7,310 nucleotides of DNA from Clostridia bacterium (GTDB lineage: Bacteria; Bacillota; Clostridia; Oscillospirales; CAG-272). The notes beneath the pieces are model-generated. The model was not told where the DNA came from. It made no database searches and was given only the letters and a program-made list of their open reading frames with translations. Location: NCBI GenBank assembly GCA_017382615.1, contig JAFNZX010000051.1, positions 1 to 7,310 of the forward strand. Direction: 5' to 3'. Position 1 is the stretch's first letter; each line of letters begins with the position of its first letter. Of the stretch, positions 1 to 6,305 are shown in pieces. The position numbers and the translations under genes are program-made.

Positions 1-2165
1 AGCTCCTGGTGCGTGCCGCATTCGGCAACCTCACCGTGATCCAACACAATGAGTCTGTCAGCGTTACGCAGCGTGGAAAGACGGTGCGCAATGGCAAATA
101 CCGTTCGATTTTCGGTCATGCCGTCAATGGCGTCCTGAATCAGCTTTTCGGTCTCGGTATCAAGTGCCGCGGTCGCCTCGTCCAAAATCAGTATCTTGGG
201 ATTGTGGATCAGCGCACGGGCGATTGCTACGCGTTGTCGCTCACCGCCCGAAAGGGAATATCCCCTTTCACCAACCACGGTGTTATAGCCTTGCGGCAGC
301 GACATGATAAAGTCGTGCGCATTGGCTGCACGCGCAGCGGCAATGACCTCTGCGTTGGTGGCGTGGGGCTTTGCATAACGGATGTTGTCGCGTACCGTAC
401 CCGAGAACAGGTGCGTTTCTTGCAGTACTACGCCGATCTGCGAGCGCAACGCGGTCTGACTGATGTCCTTGGCGTTGACGCCGTCAAATGCAATGCAGCC
501 CTCGGCAGGGTCGTACAGACGCATGATCAGATTGATCAGCGTAGACTTGCCGCAGCCCGAATGACCCACGATACCGATCATTTCACCCGGCTGGACGTCC
601 AAGGATACGTTTTTGAGCACGGGAACGGCACTCTCGTAGCCAAAGGTTACGTTTTTGATACTGACCGCGCCCTGCAGCTTGACGTCGCGAGGCTCTGCAA
701 TATCTGCAATCTCGGGCTGCTCCTCCATGATCTCCATGATCTTGCCAAACGAGGTCATGAATTCGGAGATATTACGGGGAATGGTGGTGATTTGCATCAA
801 GGGCGCGTAAATAATGCCCGTATAGGTGTTAAAGCGGTTGAGCGTACCCACGCCAAGCGAGCCGCGGAACAAAAGCAGGTTGCCGTGCCACAAAATAAAG
901 TAGCTGCCCAGGCGCATGACAAAGCCCAGAACGGGGAACACCACGTCAAAAAGCTTTGCGTTGGAGTAGTTTTGGGCGGATTGCTTTTCGGTGCAATCGG
1001 CAAAGGTATCAATTGCATGCTGCTCGCGCCCGTAGGTCTTGACCACACGAATGCCGCTGAGCACGTCCTGCAGGGTCAGATTGGTGCGTCTGCCAAGCAT
1101 CCACGCGCGGCGATTGCGCTTGCGCATGGTACGGCGGAATCTCCAAAGTGCGATTACTACGAAGGGGAGCGGCAAAAAGATGTAGAGAGCCAAGATCGGA
1201 ACGCCCAGCTTAAAGCTCATAAAGAGGATGAGGAACAGACCCACGATAAACGAAATCAGCTGTGCAAAGTAGGTGGGCAGCAGGTGCACCACAAAGTTTT
1301 GCACTACGTTTACGTCGTTATTGATTCTGCCCATGAGGTCACCCGTGGACTTTTTCTGCACGGAGGACATGGAAAGCGTCTGTATCTTTTCAAATAGCTT
1401 GGTGCGCAGCATGCGCGTAAAGCGTGCACCCGTCACTGCGGAAATGCGGCTTTGCAGCATACCCAGCAGACGGTGCAGAATATCGATGGAGACGATAGCA
1501 GCCGAAACGAGAAGGAACATCCACAGCCAATCCTGCCAGGTGTCAAAGGACAGCGGATTTTGTGCAAGGATGTAGTCGTTGATCAGAATTTCCTGAAAAT
1601 AGGGGGCAATAAAGGTCAGGCACAGCGCCACGGCTGCGGTCAGCAGCGGTGCCATGATCCAAAAGCGCATGCCCTTTGTCATGTCCCAAAGAGTTTTGTA
1701 GATCTTTCCCTTGTCGCGACAGTAGGGGCAGATGTGCGTGTTGCGGATAAAGGGTCTGCCGCACTTGGGACAGTAACGCTCGGGCTCATCGCTGGTGGGC
1801 AGGTTGTCCGTCCTGCCTGCGGCAACCATATCACAGCCGTGCGCCAGGACGGTGTAGCGTACAAGGCTTTTGCCCGTAGCAAAGCGGCATAGCAGGATGG
1901 AATCCTCGTTATAATATGCGTAAAAGCCTGCGCAGCCGTACATAACCTCCACGGAAAAATCGCTCATGCGGTCAATTTCCCATTTGCTTGCAAGCTTACC
2001 GTTATACAGCTTGTACAGATGCGTGGGAGTCAGCACGATGTAGCCGTCCACCGTTTCCGCATCCTCGTATTCAAAAGGAATACAGTATAAAATTTTCTCG
2101 TCCTTGCCGCCCGCAGCGTCGAATGCCGCGCGGTTTTGCGTGTCGAGATCAAAAATTAATTTCAT
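1..2165 (-). CDS. ABC exporter half-transporter with N-terminal zinc ribbon (permease fused to ATPase), C-terminus cut by window edge
   Basis: Reading the minus strand from ATG at 2165 gives one uninterrupted frame of 721 codons that leaves the window at position 1, so the last few dozen residues and the stop are missing. Residues 1-130 are a soluble region that looks beta-rich. A zinc ribbon follows, with CxxC pairs at C132/C135 and C146/C149. Then comes an ABC type-1 exporter membrane domain, with the first two helices near 168-190 and 213-234, more near 285-340, and a last pair near 425-470. The ATPase domain has Walker A GHSGCGKST (534-542), Q-loop Q582, signature LSGGE (638-642), Walker B ILILDE with D662 and E663, and H-loop H694, so it should hydrolyse ATP. 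The start is fixed by GGAGG seven bases upstream. It is the third gene of the operon, 13 bases after the DUF1854 gene. Inference: it pairs with the ABC protein encoded at 2806-5115. The substrate is unknown; multidrug, lipid or peptide export are all possible. Confidence 0.93.
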   Translation of the reverse strand, partial: MKLIFDLDTQNRAAFDAAGGKDEKILYCIPFEYEDAETVDGYIVLTPTHLYKLYNGKLASKWEIDRMSDFSVEVMYGCAGFYAYYNEDSILLCRFATGKSLVRYTVLAHGCDMVAAGRTDNLPTSDEPERYCPKCGRPFIRNTHICPYCRDKGKIYKTLWDMTKGMRFWIMAPLLTAAVALCLTFIAPYFQEILINDYILAQNPLSFDTWQDWLWMFLLVSAAIVSIDILHRLLGMLQSRISAVTGARFTRMLRTKLFEKIQTLSMSSVQKKSTGDLMGRINNDVNVVQNFVVHLLPTYFAQLISFIVGLFLILFMSFKLGVPILALYIFLPLPFVVIALWRFRRTMRKRNRRAWMLGRRTNLTLQDVLSGIRVVKTYGREQHAIDTFADCTEKQSAQNYSNAKLFDVVFPVLGFVMRLGSYFILWHGNLLLFRGSLGVGTLNRFNTYTGIIYAPLMQITTIPRNISEFMTSFGKIMEIMEEQPEIADIAEPRDVKLQGAVSIKNVTFGYESAVPVLKNVSLDVQPGEMIGIVGHSGCGKSTLINLIMRLYDPAEGCIAFDGVNAKDISQTALRSQIGVVLQETHLFSGTVRDNIRYAKPHATNAEVIAAARAANAHDFIMSLPQGYNTVVGERGYSLSGGERQRVAIARALIHNPKILILDEATAALDTETEKLIQDAIDGMTENRTVFAIAHRLSTLRNADRLIVLDHGEVAECGTHQE

Positions 2166-2172
2166 GAAAAAA

Positions 2173-2177
2173 CCTCC
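2173..2177 (-). promoter_or_regulatory. Ribosome binding site of the second ABC gene
   Basis: GGAGG begins two bases after the TGA stop of the DUF1854 gene (2181-2179) and is seven bases before the ATG at 2165, separated by a T-run. It fixes the start of the ABC gene that leaves the window. Confidence 0.8.
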
Positions 2178-2178
2178 G

Positions 2179-2793
2179 TCAGAGATAGATCTCTATCTTT
2201 TTCAGACTGGCTTTGTCAAGTGCTTCGGGGTTTTGCACGCAATAGCAGTTGCCGTCGATGTCGTACATGAAAATTCTGCCGTCCTCCAGGGTGCGGAAGC
2301 TGCCGGACGGATTGGACATGACGAATTCCGAACGCCCTGCCGTGGTAGTGACGTCAAAATACAGGTATCCGAATTTTTCATGCAGGGAATGAATCTTTTT
2401 GATCGCGGGGGTAAAGTAGCGACGGCTCAGCTCCTCCAGAATCAACGCCTGCGCCTGCTCGTCAAAGTCTGCCAGACGCTCGATCATGCCGATCTCCTCT
2501 CCCTTGCCCTTCTTTTTCGTGTCGGGCTCACGGATGCAGATAAAGGAGTCGGGATCGGTGATGGGGAAGGCACGAACGGGGATGACGCGCTCAAATTGCT
2601 CGGTTGAGCCGTCCTCCTTGGTCAGCGTCATGGACAAAAGACCGCCGGGGGAACGCAAAAATACGGCGTTTTGCGGATGCAACGCGATAGATACGCGCTT
2701 TTCGAACAAGGATCGGTCGCCTCCTGCACCGCCGAACCCAAAGCGTCCTCCGTGACGGCCGTCGTGGTGCATGTATCTGTATTTGTTTTGCAT
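2179..2793 (-). CDS. DUF1854-family protein, accessory to the flanking ABC transporters
   Basis: A 204-residue soluble protein with no signal peptide or membrane helix. Residues 9-26 are rich in Gly, His, Arg and Phe and look disordered. From about residue 33 the sequence resembles the DUF1854 family as I remember it: a FPITDPDSFICI stretch near 76-87, an ELSRRYFTPAIKKI helix at 121-134, the FDVTTTAGRSEF strand pair at 146-157, and DIDGNCY plus LDKAS near the end (178-184 and 192-196). The family has no established biochemical activity; members occur beside ABC transporter genes, and some in Proteobacteria beside cyanophycin genes. An ATG at 2799 lies one base after the Shine-Dalgarno and cannot use it; the ATG at 2793 sits seven bases from GGAGG and is chosen. 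It lies between two ABC half-transporter genes with gaps of 12 and 13 bases, so it is co-transcribed and probably binds or regulates the transporter. A short charged insert (TKKKGKGEE, 92-100) is probably a flexible loop. Confidence 0.88.
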   Translation of the reverse strand: MQNKYRYMHHDGRHGGRFGFGGAGGDRSLFEKRVSIALHPQNAVFLRSPGGLLSMTLTKEDGSTEQFERVIPVRAFPITDPDSFICIREPDTKKKGKGEEIGMIERLADFDEQAQALILEELSRRYFTPAIKKIHSLHEKFGYLYFDVTTTAGRSEFVMSNPSGSFRTLEDGRIFMYDIDGNCYCVQNPEALDKASLKKIEIYL

Positions 2794-2800
2794 AATCATC

Positions 2801-2805
2801 CCTCC
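2801..2805 (-). promoter_or_regulatory. Ribosome binding site deciding the DUF1854 gene start
   Basis: GGAGG directly follows the TAA stop of the upstream ABC gene (2808-2806). It is seven bases from the ATG at 2793 but only one base from the ATG at 2799, so translation should begin at 2793. The short distance from stop to start favours translational coupling. Confidence 0.8.
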
Positions 2806-5115
2806 TTATTTGCCTTCCATGACCTTGGTCATTTGTTCGTTTTGCAGCGTCCAGAGCTTGTGGTAAACGCCCTCCTTCGCCATCAGCTCCTCCTGCGTGC
2901 CCATTTCCACCAGTTCACCGTTTTCCAGTGCCATAATGTAATTGCAGTTTTTGAGTGTGGAAAGGCGGTGCGCAATGCTGATGCTGGTCTTGCCCTCTAT
3001 CAGCTTATCGATTGCGGTGCTGATCTGGTGCTCGGTTTCGGTATCCATGGCGGCGGTTGCCTCGTCCAAAATCAGGATCGCGGGATCAAGCAAGAGTGCG
3101 CGCGCAATGGATACGCGCTGACGCTCACCGCCCGAAAGTGAGCGAGAGCCGATACCAACCATGGTTTCATAGCCCTCGGGAAGTGCCATGATAAAATCGT
3201 GAGCATTGGCAGCGCGTGCTGCGGCAATGACCTCCTCTATGGTAGCGTCGGGCTTGCCGTAGCGAATGTTATCGGCAATCGTGCCGCGGAAAATGAAAAT
3301 CTCTTGGGAGACGATGGCAATACCGCTGCGCAACGAGGTCCCCTTGATCTGCTTGATATCCACGCCGTCAATGGTAACGGAGCCGCTGACTACGTCGTAC
3401 ATACGCGTGATCAGATTGGCAATGGTGGATTTGCCGCTGCCCGTGTGTCCCACAAGACCGATGCGATCGCCTTGGTGAATGGTAAAGGACACGTCCTTTA
3501 AGATAGGGCGGTTCGGGGTGTAATGGAAGCCAACGCCCTTGAATTCGATATTGCCCTTGATGTCGTTTAATTCCACCGCATCGGGGGCGTCGGTAATATC
3601 CGGAATCATGTCCTGCACCTCAAACATGCGCTGTGCGCTGTTGAGCGTGTCGGTGAGCATGTTGGTAAACTGTGAAAAGAAGTTCAAGGGGGCAAATACC
3701 ATGCCCATATAGCTGACGAACATGGAAAGATCACCATAGGTCATCTGCTTACCGATGACCTGCAAGCCGCCCACACCCCAGACCATGTTGCCGAATACAC
3801 CGATGATCAGTGAAATGACGGGGAAAATGGAGAGCGCGATGAGGTTGGAGCGCAGATTTGCCTGCATGAGCTTTGTGGAGTAGCCGTAGAATTGCTTGGT
3901 TTCCACTTCTTCCTTGGCAAACGCCTTAACCACGCGGATGCCGGAGAGCGAGTCGTTGAGCACACCGGTCAGCGAGGAGGAGGCGCGCCATGCGCGCGAG
4001 AAGGAACGCCACAGATGCGGCAGGCGGTATTTGAAGATCAGCACGATGATCGGTACGGGTAAAAGGATCATGAGCGTCAGCCACGGGTTGAGAATCATGA
4101 GCACGATGGTCAGACCAATAAACTGCATGGCGTGCACGATCAGATAGGGAACACCGTTGATAAAGAAGTTTCGCACCTTTTCGGCATCGTAATTGACGCG
4201 GTTGATCAGCTTACCCGTTGGTTGATTGTTGAAATAAGAGAGCGAGAGACGATTCATGGCGCGGAAGATATCGTTCTTCATGCGCTTGGTCACCTGAGTG
4301 GACATATAGGCATTGCAGCGGCTCTGTACGATGGAGATAAACAGCGAGAGCAGCGCAAGTGCGACGATGATGCCGACCAATATGTACACGTATTTTTCTT
4401 CACGCATATCTCCGTTGGGGGAGATGACGCGGTCGTAGAGCATTTTACCCGAAATATAGGGCGAGATCAGCGAGATTGCCGTTGAGCCCAGCAGACACAG
4501 GGAGACCAGCACCAGCTGCAGCTTAAAGGGGGAGAAGTAGCCAAGCAGGCGGCGCAGCGTGCCCTTTTGGTTGGTACAGTTCTTGCAGATGCGGCGCAGC
4601 GGATCGTCAAAGAGCTTGCCGCACTTGGGACATTTTGCAAAAAATTGCTCAAAGATGGGATCTTCCTCGCCCACCTCGTCACCACGGGCAAGACGCTCCC
4701 ATATATTGAGGAATGCCAGCAGCTTACGCTTGCAGGAGTTGGTACAAAAGCCCACGATCACGGCTTGACCGCGCGCGTCGTATGCTTTTTTCAGCTCGCC
4801 GAACTCCTCGTCTGTCATTTCCTCGGTCTTCTCGGGTGCAACGTCGCCCTCGGGGTGCAGCGTGGCGGTCAGACGGTTGGTGGTAGTGAAATTGTCAATG
4901 CTCGGATCGGTCAGCGCACCAAGAGAAAAGGACTCCACGTCTTTGGCAACACGATAAAGCTTGCCATCCTGTTTGCTGATGGCAAGGTATACCTGACCAA
5001 AATTTGCGTTGAGTCCAAGATCCATATAAAAAGCAACGTCTAAATGCTCGGTGTCCACACCCGCATCGGACAGTGCTTGTAATGCATGATCGGAGAGCTT
5101 ATCAAGCGGTAACAT
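2806..5115 (-). CDS. ABC exporter half-transporter with N-terminal zinc ribbon (permease fused to ATPase)
   Basis: A complete 769-residue protein, first gene of the minus-strand operon. ABC half-exporters are usually about 570-620 residues; the excess here is an N-terminal soluble region of roughly 185 residues. It ends in a zinc ribbon with CxxC pairs at C162/C165 and C177/C180, and C124 and C128 form another close pair. The membrane domain has six predicted helices (about 199-222, 243-264, 321-343, 345-361, 423-446, 462-484). The ATPase domain has Walker A GHTGSGKST (556-564), Q604, LSGGE (660-664), Walker B LILDE with D684 and E685, and H716. All catalytic residues are present. A longer frame reaches a TTG at 5166, but the ATG at 5115 has AGGAGG six bases upstream, so 5115 is preferred. 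Sixteen residues, EVIAAARAANAHDFIM (628-643), are identical in the ABC protein encoded at 1-2165, showing the two are paralogues. Inference: the two form a heterodimeric exporter in the cytoplasmic membrane. The substrate cannot be read from the sequence. Confidence 0.95.
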   Translation of the reverse strand: MLPLDKLSDHALQALSDAGVDTEHLDVAFYMDLGLNANFGQVYLAISKQDGKLYRVAKDVESFSLGALTDPSIDNFTTTNRLTATLHPEGDVAPEKTEEMTDEEFGELKKAYDARGQAVIVGFCTNSCKRKLLAFLNIWERLARGDEVGEEDPIFEQFFAKCPKCGKLFDDPLRRICKNCTNQKGTLRRLLGYFSPFKLQLVLVSLCLLGSTAISLISPYISGKMLYDRVISPNGDMREEKYVYILVGIIVALALLSLFISIVQSRCNAYMSTQVTKRMKNDIFRAMNRLSLSYFNNQPTGKLINRVNYDAEKVRNFFINGVPYLIVHAMQFIGLTIVLMILNPWLTLMILLPVPIIVLIFKYRLPHLWRSFSRAWRASSSLTGVLNDSLSGIRVVKAFAKEEVETKQFYGYSTKLMQANLRSNLIALSIFPVISLIIGVFGNMVWGVGGLQVIGKQMTYGDLSMFVSYMGMVFAPLNFFSQFTNMLTDTLNSAQRMFEVQDMIPDITDAPDAVELNDIKGNIEFKGVGFHYTPNRPILKDVSFTIHQGDRIGLVGHTGSGKSTIANLITRMYDVVSGSVTIDGVDIKQIKGTSLRSGIAIVSQEIFIFRGTIADNIRYGKPDATIEEVIAAARAANAHDFIMALPEGYETMVGIGSRSLSGGERQRVSIARALLLDPAILILDEATAAMDTETEHQISTAIDKLIEGKTSISIAHRLSTLKNCNYIMALENGELVEMGTQEELMAKEGVYHKLWTLQNEQMTKVMEGK

Positions 5116-5121
5116 ATGCTC

Positions 5122-5127
5122 CCTCCT
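5122..5127 (-). promoter_or_regulatory. Ribosome binding site deciding the first ABC gene start
   Basis: AGGAGG on the minus strand, six bases before ATG at 5115. It sets the start there rather than at the in-frame TTG at 5166, which would add 17 residues unlike the rest of the protein and overlaps a possible promoter. Confidence 0.85.
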
Positions 5128-5191
5128 TTCAAAAGGGAAAGATTGATCTATCGTATCATATATCAAAAAGCTTTACAAGTCCATTCAACCA

Positions 5192-5220
5192 ATGATACCA
5201 CAAAATGCATCAAAAAACAA
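5192..5220 (-). promoter_or_regulatory. Candidate promoter for the ABC/DUF1854 operon
   Basis: On the minus strand an extended -10, TGG followed by TATCAT (5197-5192), matches five of six consensus bases. It lies 17 bases from a weak TTGTTT -35 (5220-5215). Transcription would start near 5185, with a leader of about 70 bases. A second candidate, TTGTAA (5178-5173) with 17 bases to TACGAT (5155-5150), is weaker in the -10 but closer to the gene. The sequence alone does not settle which is used. Confidence 0.4.
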
Positions 5221-5259
5221 TACTTTTGGCAAAATCCGTTTAGTTCATTGCATCAAAAA
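5206..5259. repeat. Direct repeat TGCATCAAAAA in the divergent intergenic region
   Basis: TGCATCAAAAA occurs exactly at 5206-5216 and 5249-5259, 43 bases apart, about four helical turns. A shorter copy of its core, ATCAAAAA, is at 5162-5169. The second copy also begins an inverted repeat, CATCAA (5251-5256) with TTGATG (5267-5272). The first copy overlaps the candidate minus-strand -35 box. This could be a regulator-binding array, but the region is AT-rich and short repeats can arise by chance. Confidence 0.45.
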
Positions 5260-5322
5260 TTGTTTCTTGATGTGAAAATTTATATATAACATGACAAATT
5301 CTCAATTCCTTTACCACACGTG

Positions 5323-5351
5323 TTGAAAAGAAACGAAAAATGTGCTATAAT
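5323..5351 (+). promoter_or_regulatory. Housekeeping sigma promoter for the cysteine synthase-pyridoxal kinase operon
   Basis: A -35 box TTGAAA (5323-5328) is separated by exactly 17 bases from a perfect -10 box TATAAT (5346-5351), which is preceded by TGC, an extended -10. Transcription should start near 5358, giving a leader of about 25 bases, too short for a riboswitch or T-box. An 8-base palindrome ACACGTGT (5316-5323) touches the -35 box and could be an operator. Confidence 0.85.
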
Positions 5352-5370
5352 ATATCTTATCTTTTTCGGG

Positions 5371-5375
5371 GGAGG
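5371..5375 (+). promoter_or_regulatory. Ribosome binding site deciding the cysteine synthase start
   Basis: GGAGG, inside the purine run GGGGGAGGGAG, lies seven bases before the ATG at 5383. It supports that start over the in-frame GTG at 5320, which lies upstream of the likely transcription start. Confidence 0.85.
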
Positions 5376-5382
5376 GAGCTTT

Positions 5383-6282
5383 ATGATCGGAAATACACCG
5401 TTGATCGCGTTGGAGAGCGTGGGGAGGCTGTACGGTTGGCATGCCCGTGTTTTTGCCAAGTGCGAGTGGTGCAATCCCGCAGGATCGTCTAAGGACAGAG
5501 CAGTGCAGTATATGCTGGACGATGCGTTTGCCTGCGGCAGACTGCAGGCGGGCGGTACGGTAATTGAGCCCACCTCGGGAAATACGGGTATTGCGCTGGC
5601 TGCGCAGGCTTCCGCAAGGGGATTGCACGCCGTGATCGTTATGCCGGACAATATGTCCGTTGAGCGCATTATGCTGATGCGCGCCAGAGGTGCCGAGGTC
5701 GTGCTGACACCGGCTGCCGAGGGCATGAGCGGTGCGATTGCCCACGCAGAGCAGCTTGCGGCAAGCACGCAAGGAGCCATGATACTGGGGCAATTTGAAA
5801 ATCCTGCCAATGCGCACGCGCATTACGCCACCACGGGACCCGAGATATTTGCACAGACGAACGGCGAGATTGATTGTCTGATTGCTTGCGTGGGAACGGG
5901 CGGCACGCTCAGCGGTACGGGCAAGTACCTCAAGGAAAGGTTGCCCAATCTGCGCGTCATCGCAGTTGAGCCGCAGGAATCCCCCTTGCTTTCCAAAGGG
6001 TACAGCGGGGCGCACGGAATTGCGGGCATCGGCGCAAATTTTGTGCCGCGCGTGCTGGATCGCAGTGTGATCGACGAGGTCGTAACCGTGAGCACCGAGC
6101 AGGCAAAGGAGCTTTGCCGCACGCTTGGCAGAGCCGAGGGGCTGCTGGTCGGCATTTCCTCGGGAGCAGCCGTTGCCGCTGCCGACGAGGTGGCACGCCG
6201 TGCTTGTATGCGCGGTAAAAAAATCGCCGTCATTTTGCCGGACGGCGGAGAAAGATATTTATCAACAGGGCTTTATGACTGA
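5383..6282 (+). CDS. cysK: Cysteine synthase (O-acetylserine sulfhydrylase), PLP-dependent
   Basis: A 299-residue cytosolic enzyme of the fold-type II PLP family that makes L-cysteine from O-acetylserine and sulfide. NPAGSSKDR (31-39) carries the PLP-binding lysine K37. TSGNTG (64-69) is the substrate-carboxylate loop, GTGGT (171-175) holds the PLP phosphate, HGIAGIGANFVP (211-222) matches the conserved CysK segment, and GISSGAA (257-263) supplies the serine facing the pyridine nitrogen. CysK proteins are commonly about 300-320 residues, so this one is slightly short but complete; there is no CBS regulatory domain. An in-frame GTG at 5320 is rejected because it precedes the -35 box; the ATG at 5383 has GGAGG seven bases upstream. 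It is first in an operon with the pyridoxal kinase gene. The NPAGSS variant of the usual NPGGSVKDR loop leaves some doubt about the acceptor or donor: a cystathionine beta-synthase or O-phosphoserine-using relative cannot be excluded. Confidence 0.9.
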   Translation: MIGNTPLIALESVGRLYGWHARVFAKCEWCNPAGSSKDRAVQYMLDDAFACGRLQAGGTVIEPTSGNTGIALAAQASARGLHAVIVMPDNMSVERIMLMRARGAEVVLTPAAEGMSGAIAHAEQLAASTQGAMILGQFENPANAHAHYATTGPEIFAQTNGEIDCLIACVGTGGTLSGTGKYLKERLPNLRVIAVEPQESPLLSKGYSGAHGIAGIGANFVPRVLDRSVIDEVVTVSTEQAKELCRTLGRAEGLLVGISSGAAVAAADEVARRACMRGKKIAVILPDGGERYLSTGLYD

Positions 6283-6305
6283 GGTTTGGTTGAAAGGATA
6301 AAAAC

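Noticed and set aside
9..1397. A 462-codon open frame on the plus strand
   Set aside because: It lies antisense to the ABC exporter ATPase and membrane domains, whose motifs are all intact in the minus frame. Its translation has no recognisable domain. Long antisense frames are common opposite GC-biased genes.
5116..5166. TTG extension of the first ABC protein by 17 residues
   Set aside because: The AGGAGG at 5127-5122 would lie inside the coding region, correctly spaced for the ATG at 5115, and the extension overlaps a possible promoter.
5320..5382. Upstream GTG extension of the cysteine synthase by 21 codons
   Set aside because: It would begin before the -35 box of the gene's own promoter and has no ribosome binding site, while ATG 5383 has a well-placed GGAGG.
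5116..5382. Possible riboswitch or T-box leader upstream of the cysteine synthase
   Set aside because: The predicted transcript leader is only about 25 bases, too short for either, and no specifier or antiterminator structure is visible.
5311..6015. A 234-codon minus-strand frame opposite the cysteine synthase
   Set aside because: It is antisense to a gene with complete catalytic motifs and a promoter; the translation shows no domain.
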